11,349 nucleotides of DNA from an uncultured Clostridia bacterium (GTDB taxonomy: Bacteria; Bacillota; Clostridia; Christensenellales; CAG-917). Below, in pieces: positions 1 through 7,400 of this stretch; the stretch's first letter is position 1, and each line of letters starts with the position of its first letter. Both the position numbers and the translations under genes were made by a program. The DNA is taken from contig CAMGKS010000027.1 of the NCBI GenBank assembly GCA_946056785.1, positions 1 through 11,349 of the forward strand. The letters run 5' to 3'. The notes beneath the pieces are model-generated. The model worked only from the letters and a program-made list of their open reading frames with translations. It was not told the origin of the DNA and made no database searches.

Positions 1-259
1 CAATACCGCCGAGCAGCTGAACGTGAAAATGTCTCATTCCGAGAACTCTTTCGGAAGCCTCTCGAACAGTGGCAAAAGCTTCCGGTAAAATATCGTCAAG
101 TTTTTCGCCGTCCGCTATCCTGTTTTTAAACTCGGTCGTTTTTGCCGCAAGGGCGTCGTTTGAAAGAGCCTTATATTCATCGGATAACAGTTCGATTTTG
201 CTTGCAATTTTTTCAAGCTTTTTTATTTGTCTTTTGTTCTCGTTTCCAAAAAGTCCCAT
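1..259 (-). CDS. secA: SecA preprotein translocase ATPase, N-terminal 86 codons (partial, 3' end off the left edge)
   Basis: SecA is the cytoplasmic ATPase that pushes unfolded preproteins through the SecYEG channel. Only the first 86 codons are present. The protein starts MGLFGNENKR with a charged N-terminal helix, followed by the family's conserved segments: LSDEYKALSNDALAAKTTEF (about residues 25-44), DILPEAFATVREASERVLGM (about 56-75) and RHFHVQLLGGI at the edge (76-86). In SecA proteins this last block lies shortly before the Walker A loop, which would be just outside the window. The ATG at 257-259 is chosen because an AGGAG Shine-Dalgarno sits 5 nt upstream. An in-frame GTG two codons earlier overlaps that site and is unlikely to be the start. 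The gene has its own promoter in the 51-nt gap after comF. Identity is clear from motif order. The ATPase and preprotein-binding domains cannot be checked here. Confidence 0.95.
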   Translation of the reverse strand, partial: MGLFGNENKRQIKKLEKIASKIELLSDEYKALSNDALAAKTTEFKNRIADGEKLDDILPEAFATVREASERVLGMRHFHVQLLGGI

Positions 260-264
260 ATTCA

Positions 265-269
265 CTCCT
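265..269 (-). promoter_or_regulatory. Ribosome binding site of secA
   Basis: AGGAG on the minus strand ends 5 nt before the ATG at 257-259. It settles the start: the in-frame GTG at 263-265 overlaps the site itself and so cannot be served by it. Confidence 0.85.
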
Positions 270-277
270 AGATATTT

Positions 278-306
278 ATAATACAATTACACGTTATTTT
301 TGTCAA
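278..306 (-). promoter_or_regulatory. Sigma-A (sigma-70 type) promoter for secA
   Basis: On the minus strand, TTGACA (301-306) is followed by exactly 17 nt and then TATTAT (278-283). This is a consensus -35, a one-mismatch -10 and ideal spacing. The -35 lies only 4 nt past the comF stop codon. Transcription should start near 271-273, giving a leader of about 12-14 nt with the Shine-Dalgarno almost at the 5' end. No start site has been measured, and read-through from comF may also feed secA because no terminator is visible. Confidence 0.82.
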
Positions 307-310
307 ACGG

Positions 311-1039
311 TTAAGATAGGTACGGCTTTAAGGCGGTTACCGCCGCCGTCAACACCGTTACGCCTTTTGCTCCGGCTTTTAATAATTGTTTGGAACATTC
401 GTTCGCTGTTGCGCCCGTTGTAAAAACGTCGTCGACAAGCAAAACTTCCTTTCCGTGCAAATCGCTTTTGCAATCGAAAATCCCTTTCATGTTTTCCGCT
501 CTTTCTTTTGCCGAAAGTTTCTTCTGCTCGGGAGTTTCCCTTGTTTTGATAAGCAAGTCGCATAAATCGAGTTTAAGACTGTCGGCAACTTTTACGGCAA
601 GCAGTTCGGCTTGATTGAACCCTCTCTTTCTCTTTTCTTTTTTCGTCATAGGTACGAACGTTACGACGTCTACGGTTATTCCGTTTTTCAAATATTCGTC
701 TGTCATAAGTTTAGCCAAAAAGTCTGACAAATAACGTTTTTCGCCATACTTAAACGACAGAACCGTTTTCTTTGCCAATCCGTCGTAAATGAGCGGACTT
801 CGGTTAAACCTGAATACGCTAGACGTGTTTTCGCAACGCAAACAATAATCTGCTTCGTTATAAACGGGAGATCCGCAACGTAGGCACACTTTCCCGTTGT
901 TCAGCTCGAGTTTTTCAAGGCATTGAGAACATAGGTTAAGCCTGTTTTTAAAAGGCAATTCGCTTCCGCATAAATCGCACGTTTCGTTGCGTGGATAGAC
1001 TGCGTTTTTAACTGCATTGAAAAACTCACTGATTTTCAT
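311..1039 (-). CDS. comF: ComF family protein (ComFC/GntX-like, phosphoribosyltransferase fold)
   Basis: This 242-residue cytoplasmic protein has two parts. The N-terminal region carries four CxxC pairs (C21/C24, C37/C40, C52/C55, C66/C69), which probably form zinc sites. The C-terminal domain is a type I phosphoribosyltransferase fold: KRGFNQAELLA is the ComF signature and VLLVDDVFTTGAT (about residues 199-211) is the PRPP-binding loop with its two acidic residues intact. ComFC proteins are needed for DNA uptake in competent Firmicutes, but the reaction and substrate are not firmly established. The length is normal for the family. The ATG at 1037-1039 lies inside the end of recD2 (14-nt overlap) and has AAAGAGG 9 nt upstream, so translation is probably coupled. 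No comFA helicase gene is adjacent; a RecD2 helicase gene is upstream instead. Family membership is secure. A competence role is inference. Confidence 0.93.
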   Translation of the reverse strand: MKISEFFNAVKNAVYPRNETCDLCGSELPFKNRLNLCSQCLEKLELNNGKVCLRCGSPVYNEADYCLRCENTSSVFRFNRSPLIYDGLAKKTVLSFKYGEKRYLSDFLAKLMTDEYLKNGITVDVVTFVPMTKKEKRKRGFNQAELLAVKVADSLKLDLCDLLIKTRETPEQKKLSAKERAENMKGIFDCKSDLHGKEVLLVDDVFTTGATANECSKQLLKAGAKGVTVLTAAVTALKPYLS

Positions 1040-3236
1040 GTTTTATCGCCTCTTTCAATATAAAACGTTTTAACATCGTATATCTTTCCGTCTGACTTTT
1101 CCTTATCATGTTTTTCAGCATTTCTTTGCTTCCCACTAAAACCGCCATTTTTTTCGCTCTCGTAACGGCTGTGTATATGAGATTTCTTGACTGCAAAAGA
1201 AAATTTGCTTCGAGCGAAATTACAACTGCGTCAAATTCGCTTCCCTGAGATTTGTGTATCGTCGTCGCATAAGCCAAAGACAACTGTTCTAAATCGCTTA
1301 CGTCATAATTCGCTCGCCTGCCGTCTTCGAATCTTACTATAAATTTTTCTCTGTCGATAAATTCTATCGTTCCTATATCTCCGTTGAACACGCCCTTCCC
1401 TCTTTCAAAGTGTCCGTCTTTTTCCGTTGACCAACAAAGCTGATAGTTGTTTTGCGTATGCATGACTTTATCGCCTTTGCGAAACACGGTTTCTCCGTAA
1501 TAAAGTTCGTTTTCTCCGGCTTTTTTAGGATTGAGCACGCTTTGCAAAACGCCGTTTAAGTTCGTCGTGCCGCTCGCCCCCTTTTTCATAGGGCATAAAA
1601 CCTGCACCTCATAAGGAGTTATGCCGAGATATTTAGGGAGTCTTGTTGTGCATAAACTTACGATCTCATCTTTAATTTTTTCAGAATCGGAAAGTTCAAT
1701 AAAATAAAAATCTTTATATATTTTTTCCAAAACGGGCATTTTGCCTGAATTTAACGCATGGGCAGACATTACTATACCGCTCTCTTGGGCTTGTCTGTAA
1801 ATATGCGTCAATGATTTTACGGAACAAATTCCGCTTTTGATAATATCGTGAAGAACGTTGCCCGCTCCTACGGAAGGCAGTTGGTCACGGTCGCCGACAA
1901 TTATAAGGCGGCACGACAAATTCAAAGACTTCAACAATGCGTTGAATACGTACTCGTCGACCATGCTCGCTTCGTCGACGATTACTGCGTCATAAGGCAG
2001 TTTTTTACAGTCGCTGAAAGTTAAATAATCTTCCTCGCCGTTGTCGACGTCGATAAGTCTGTGAATGGTTTTCGCTTCTTTTCCCGTCGCTTCCGTCATA
2101 CGCTTTGCCGCCCTGCCGGTCGGGGCACATAAGGCGACTTTAAGTTTCATATTTTTAAAAACGTCCAGAATGCATTTTACGATCGTGGTTTTTCCCGTTC
2201 CCGGACCGCCCGTTATTACTACGACGGATTCGTTCACCGCTTCTTTCACCGCTTCCTTTTGCGATTCGTGAAGTTCGATTCCGTTTTCCTTTTCAAAAAC
2301 GGAAATCTCTTTTTCACAGTCGGTATTCAGCTCTTGTTTGAAATCGGCAAGTTTAGCCAATCTGGCTGCAATGCTCGACTCCACGTTGAAATATTTGACA
2401 AGCATTATCGCTTTGCAATTTTCCGTTTCGACAGATTTAAGTTGCCCCAACAAAATTAAGTCTTCCAGATTTTCGCTTATTCTCTGTCTGTCGTTTTCTG
2501 AGCCGATCTTTAACAATTTGACAGCCTGCTCGACTAACTGCTCTCTCGGCAAATAGGTATTTCCGTTTCTTACGGCAGTCTCTTTTAAGGTGTGAATCAG
2601 TCCGGCACTGATTCTCACGTCGCTGTCTTTTGCAATACCTAAGGTAGCCGCAATTCCGTCCGCCGTCAAAAAACCGATACCTTCTATATCTTCAACCAGC
2701 ATGTACGGATTTTTTTTGACTTTTTCAATCGCACTGTTTCCGTATGCCCGATAAATTTTCAAGCTCATATTTATGCTGACGCCGAGACCTTGCAAAAAGA
2801 TTACCGTCTCCTGAGCTTTTCTCGCTTTCTCAAACGAAACGGCAAATTCCGTGGCTTTTTTCAACGAAATGCCGTTTAGTTTAGCAAGCTCGTGCGGTTT
2901 TGTCATATAGTCAAGACTGCTTAACCCGAACTTGTCTATGATGTTTTGCGCCGTAACTTTACCAAGTCCTTTAATAAGTCCGCTCGATAAATATTTTTTT
3001 ATAGATTCTAATTTTATGGGATCGGAAATGAAATATTTTTCCGTTTCAAATTGCAATCCGTATTGATTGCGGCGTTTAAAATCGCCGTCGATTGAAAGAG
3101 TTAAACCTTCGCTTATCGGCGGATATATGCCAACGGCGGTGATGAGTTCACCGCCGCTGGTAAGCAACTCCAAAACGGTGTAACCCGTTTCTTCGTTGCG
3201 AAATATTACGTTTTTAATTTCGCCTTCAATATGCAT
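1026..3236 (-). CDS. recD2: RecD2-type ATP-dependent DNA helicase (SF1B)
   Basis: RecD2 is a 5'-3' DNA helicase of genome maintenance, found in bacteria where no RecBC partner is required. The 736 residues match the usual family length. The N-terminal domain (about 1-75) shows FRNEETGYTVLEL and YGLQFE. Helix-hairpin-helix-like segments follow (SSGLIKGLGKVTAQNI about 84-99, LNGIS about 120-124, IEGIGFLTADGIA about 184-196). The motor has Walker A GGPGTGKT (343-350), motif Ia APTGRAAKR (371-379), Walker B VIVDEAS (D421, E422), motif III GDRDQLPSVGAGN (448-460), YRQAQES (480-486), motif V ATTIHKSQGSEFD (657-669) and motif VI YTAVTRAKK (688-696). All catalytic motifs are intact. The ATG starts 2 nt after the metK stop. 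Only a weak purine-rich Shine-Dalgarno precedes it, so translation probably depends on ribosomes leaving metK. The 3' end overlaps comF by 14 nt. Confidence 0.96.
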   Translation of the reverse strand: MHIEGEIKNVIFRNEETGYTVLELLTSGGELITAVGIYPPISEGLTLSIDGDFKRRNQYGLQFETEKYFISDPIKLESIKKYLSSGLIKGLGKVTAQNIIDKFGLSSLDYMTKPHELAKLNGISLKKATEFAVSFEKARKAQETVIFLQGLGVSINMSLKIYRAYGNSAIEKVKKNPYMLVEDIEGIGFLTADGIAATLGIAKDSDVRISAGLIHTLKETAVRNGNTYLPREQLVEQAVKLLKIGSENDRQRISENLEDLILLGQLKSVETENCKAIMLVKYFNVESSIAARLAKLADFKQELNTDCEKEISVFEKENGIELHESQKEAVKEAVNESVVVITGGPGTGKTTIVKCILDVFKNMKLKVALCAPTGRAAKRMTEATGKEAKTIHRLIDVDNGEEDYLTFSDCKKLPYDAVIVDEASMVDEYVFNALLKSLNLSCRLIIVGDRDQLPSVGAGNVLHDIIKSGICSVKSLTHIYRQAQESGIVMSAHALNSGKMPVLEKIYKDFYFIELSDSEKIKDEIVSLCTTRLPKYLGITPYEVQVLCPMKKGASGTTNLNGVLQSVLNPKKAGENELYYGETVFRKGDKVMHTQNNYQLCWSTEKDGHFERGKGVFNGDIGTIEFIDREKFIVRFEDGRRANYDVSDLEQLSLAYATTIHKSQGSEFDAVVISLEANFLLQSRNLIYTAVTRAKKMAVLVGSKEMLKNMIRKSQTERYTMLKRFILKEAIKHENQ

Positions 3237-3238
3237 AA

Positions 3239-4420
3239 CTAAATCATATACTTTTCAAGAGCTTTTTCGACGGCTTCAACCTTATCGAGTTTCTCCCACG
3301 GAAATTCAGGATTGCCGAGATGTCCGTAATTTGACGTAGCTCTGTATATCGGTCTTGTCAGTTTTAAGTGGTTGATAATTGCAAGAGGTCTGAAATCGAA
3401 CACCTGCTTAACTATTTTTTCAATCTTATCGTCCGAAACGACGCCCGTACCGAAAGTATTAACCGATACGGATATAGGACGCGCCATGCCGATAGCATAA
3501 GCTATTTGCAATTCGCACTTGCTTGCCGCTCCTGCCGCAACGAGATTTTTGCAGACGTATCTTGCCATATAAAAAGCGCTTCTGTCGACTTTGGTTGCGT
3601 CTTTGCCCGAAAGTGCTCCGCCGCCGTGTGCACAGTATCCGCCGTACGTATCGACAATAATTTTTCTTCCCGTTACGCCGCTGTCGCCGTTAGGTCCGCC
3701 TGTGACGAATCTACCCGTAGGATTGACGTAAATCTTCGTGTCGTCGTCGATAAGATTTTGCGGAATTGCCTTTTCTATTACGTACTCTACGATATCTTTT
3801 AAAATAGTATCGTTGTCGACTTCCTCATCGTGCTGACAAGAAACCACAATCGTGTCGACGCGTTTAGGAACGTTTCCGTCATATTCAACCGTCACCTGAG
3901 TTTTGCCGTCCGGGCGTAAATAGTCGATGATTCCTTTTTTTCTGACTTCGGCAAGTCTTTTAGACAGTGCGTGTGCAAGGACTATCGCAAGCGGCATATA
4001 CTCTTTTGTTTCGTTTGTAGCATAGCCGAACATCATGCCTTGGTCGCCCGCACCCGTTTTATCAAATTCATCGCAGCCGACGTATTCGGTAGCTTCGTCG
4101 ACGCCTCGCGCAATATCCGGTGATTGTTCGTGAAGCGAAGATAAAATAGCACACGTCTTTGCGTCAAATCCTACTTCGCTTGAAACGTAACCGATATCCT
4201 CGACGACTTCACGTACGGTCTTTTGTATATCGACAACGGCTTTTGACGTAACTTCGCCGAAAACCATAATTATTCCGGTCGTCGTGCAAACCTCGATTGC
4301 ACATCTCGATTCCGGGTCTTGTTCCAGATATTTGTCCAAAAGTGCGTCGGCTATCTGGTCGCAAACCTTATCAGGATGACCTTCCGTTACACTTTCGGAC
4401 GTAAATAATCTTTTAGACAT
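3239..4420 (-). CDS. metK: S-adenosylmethionine synthetase (methionine adenosyltransferase)
   Basis: MetK makes S-adenosylmethionine from methionine and ATP, releasing phosphate and pyrophosphate; it acts as a cytoplasmic tetramer. The 393 residues are the normal length. Recognisable blocks in order: ESVTEGHPDKVCDQIADALL (9-28, with the HPDK catalytic His), HEQSPDIARGVD (97-108), signature GAGDQGMMFGY (123-133), LRPDGK (168-173), NPTGRFVTGGPNGDSG (233-248), GRKIIVDTYGG (251-261), GGGALSGKD (266-274) and TKVDRS (276-281). Residues corresponding to the E. coli catalytic lysines and arginine (K173, R252, K253, K273, K277) are present. One oddity is Leu270, where the second family signature has Phe or Tyr. 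The start codon shares its A with the rpoC stop (TAATG), so it is translationally coupled to rpoC. No SAM riboswitch can precede it directly, because the upstream DNA is rpoC coding sequence. Confidence 0.98.
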   Translation of the reverse strand: MSKRLFTSESVTEGHPDKVCDQIADALLDKYLEQDPESRCAIEVCTTTGIIMVFGEVTSKAVVDIQKTVREVVEDIGYVSSEVGFDAKTCAILSSLHEQSPDIARGVDEATEYVGCDEFDKTGAGDQGMMFGYATNETKEYMPLAIVLAHALSKRLAEVRKKGIIDYLRPDGKTQVTVEYDGNVPKRVDTIVVSCQHDEEVDNDTILKDIVEYVIEKAIPQNLIDDDTKIYVNPTGRFVTGGPNGDSGVTGRKIIVDTYGGYCAHGGGALSGKDATKVDRSAFYMARYVCKNLVAAGAASKCELQIAYAIGMARPISVSVNTFGTGVVSDDKIEKIVKQVFDFRPLAIINHLKLTRPIYRATSNYGHLGNPEFPWEKLDKVEAVEKALEKYMI

Positions 4421-7400
4421 TAATTTTCTCCTGTTTCTTCCGTAACGTCTACCGTTTCCTCTGCTTGCTGACGTTCGCTCGGAACGGTCGTAATGTTTTT
4501 ATAATTTTTCATACCCGTACCGGCAGGAATAAGTTTACCGATGATAACGTTTTCCTTAATACCGATAAGCGGATCGATCTTGTTCTTGATTGCAGCTTCG
4601 GTAAGAACTCTTGCCGTTTCCTGGAAGGAGGCAGCCGAAAGGAAAGATTCGGTTGCAAGAGAAGCTTTGGTTATACCGAGAAGAGTTCTCTTTGCCGTTG
4701 CAGGAACTCCGCCGTTTTCAAGAACTTTGCTGTTTTCTTCTTCGTAAGTGAAGATGTCGACAAGCGTTCCCGGAAGCATATCCGTATCGCCCTGTTTCTC
4801 TATTCTTACTTTATTAAGCATCTGACGTACAACGACTTCGATATGCTTGTCGTTGATTTCAACACCGGACAAACGGTATGCAGATTGAACTTCTTTTGTG
4901 ATATAGTCCTGAACGCCTTTGACGCCTTTTGCTTTAAGCATATCCTGCGGATTGATTGAACCTTTTGTCAACGGATCGCCCGGCTCCAACAAGTCGCCGT
5001 TTGCAACTTTAAGTTTTGCACCGAACGGAAGCGAATATACTTTCGATTCGCCGTCTGCTCCCGTAACCGTAACTTCGTTCTTTCCGTTTTCTTTCGATTC
5101 GATAGAAACAACACCGGCAATTTCGGTAATAACAGCCTGACCTTTAGGATTTCTCGCTTCGAACAATTCTTCGACACGAGGAAGACCTTGCGTAATATCG
5201 TCGCCCGTTGCAACACCGCCGGAGTGGAAGGTTCTCATAGTAAGCTGCGTACCAGGTTCGCCGATTGACTGCGCTGCGATGATACCAACGGCCTCGCCGA
5301 GTTTAACAGGATTGCCGCTTGCCATATTCTTTCCGTAACATTTAGCGCAAACGCCGTTTTTGGTTTTACACGTAAGAATGCTTCTTATCGTTACCTTTTC
5401 GATTCCGGCTTTCACTATTTCTTGTGCCTGGTCATCGGTTATCATACAATCGGCGTCGACGATAATTTCGCCCGTTTTAGGATTCGTTATAGGATTGATT
5501 GTAAATCTGCCTGCGATTCTGTCTGCCAATCCTTCGATTTCGGTATTGCCGTCCTTTATCGCAATAACTTCCGTACCCTTTGTGTCGCCGCAATCTTGTT
5601 CTCTGACGATAACGTATTGAGATACGTCTACGAGACGACGGGTAAGATAACCGGAGTCTGCCGTCTTCAAAGCCGTATCGGCAAGACCTTTTCTTCCGCC
5701 GTGCGAAGAAATAAAGTATTCGAGTACCGACAAGCCTTCACGGAAGGAAGAACGGACAGGAAGCTCGATTGTTCTACCTGACGGGTCTGCCATAAGACCA
5801 CGCATACCTGCAAGCTGACGAATCTGTCCCATGTTACCACGAGCACCGGAGCTTGCCATCATCCATATAGGATTGAAATCGTCAAGCGTTTTTACAAGAG
5901 CTTTTTCTACTTCGTCGGAAGCTCCTTTCCAGATGTTAACGACGTTGTTATATCTTTCTTCTTCGGTCAAGATGCCTCGTTTGAAATTCTTTTCGATTTT
6001 AACGACGTCTTCTTCCGCCTTTTTAATGATATCTTTCTTTTCTTCAGGAACGTGCATATCGAAAACGCTTGTCGTTATAGCGCCGATTGTGGAGTACTTA
6101 TATCCCAACGCTTTAATATTGTCGAGAACGACAGCCGTTTCCGTTGCGCCGTGATATTTAAAGCATGCGTCAACGATTTTGGATAATTGCTTTTTGCCGA
6201 CAGCCGAAGCTTTCTTGCCGAGAAGTTTTTCAACGGCGTCACGGAACGCTTTTGCCGTAGACGTAGGTCCGAAGTCGTCGAATTTGTCAAGTTCTTCTAT
6301 CTTGTTTGCTTCATCGACGATTTTCTGAGCCGTTTCTTCGTCTATCTGTCTGAGTCCTTTCATTATGCGGTTGAATTCACCGATAAGGTTAGAATCGACT
6401 TTAGCGCCTTTAAACGTATTAAACAAATCTTTAAGTTGTTCTTGTTCAAGGCAGCAATTGCTTCCGAGAAGTCCTTCGACTTCCAATGCGATAAAGTTTT
6501 TATCGTCGCTTCTGTCGCAAAGGTGAATATCCTGAGGAAGTGCGTTATTGAAAATGCATCTTCCGAGAGTGGTGTGAAGCATTTTCTTTTCAACTGTTCC
6601 GTCGGAATGAGCTTTTTCAAATCTGATGTAGCAGAGAGATTGCAAAGTAAGCTCTTTCGCTTGATAAGCCATAACCGCTTCGTCGAAAGAACGGAATATT
6701 TTGCCTTCGCCGATCGAACCCGGTTTAACGATTGTAAGATAATACGAACCGATAACCATATCCTGCGTAGGCGAAACGATAGGTTTGCCGTCGCTGAGCT
6801 TTAAGATATTGTTTGTCGAAAGCATCAATATTCTTGCTTCCGCCTGTGCTTCGATACTGAGCGGAACGTGAACTGCCATCTGGTCGCCGTCGAAGTCAGC
6901 GTTGAAAGCGCCGCAAGCAAGCGGATGAAGTTTTATGGCTCTGCCTTCGACAAGTACCGGTTCAAATGCCTGAATACCGAGTCTGTGAAGAGTAGGAGCA
7001 CGGTTAAGCAATACCGGGTGGTCTTTGATTATGTCTTCAAGAATATCCCATACCTGATTTTTTCCGTTTTCAACAAATCTTTTTGCGCTCTTAATATTAT
7101 GGCAAAGATTTTCCTCAACCAATCGTTTCATAACGAAAGGTTTGAAAAGTTCCAACGCCATTTCTTTAGGAAGTCCGCACTGATAAAGTTTAAGTTCAGG
7201 TCCGACGACGATAACCGAACGTCCCGAATAGTCGACACGTTTACCGAGAAGATTCTGACGGAAACGGCCTTGTTTACCGCTGAGCATTCCGCTGAGCGAT
7301 TTAAGGTCACGGCTGCCCGGTCCCGTTACGGCTTTGCCTCTACGGCCGTTATCGATAAGAGCGTCAACTGCTTCTTGCAACATTCTCTTTTCGTTGCGGA

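Noticed and set aside
263..265. In-frame GTG as an alternative secA start
   Set aside because: It overlaps the AGGAG ribosome binding site, which is correctly spaced for the ATG two codons later.
260..320. Intrinsic terminator after comF
   Set aside because: There is no GC-rich stem with a following T tract on the minus strand; the gap is filled by the secA promoter and ribosome binding site.
142..423. Small plus-strand open frames across the comF/secA junction (69-281 and 142-423)
   Set aside because: They run through the secA start, its promoter and the comF end in the opposite direction, and have low-complexity translations without recognisable domains.
1061..1072. A perfect 12-bp palindrome, TAAAACGTTTTA, shortly upstream of comF
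   Set aside because: It lies in recD2 codons. About three such palindromes are expected by chance in a window this size, and no promoter elements accompany it.
3241..3285. Possible internal promoter before recD2 (TATGAT-like -10 near the metK end)
   Set aside because: The nearest TTGAAG-like -35 is about 25 nt away, outside the functional spacing range, and AT-rich coding sequence gives such matches by chance.
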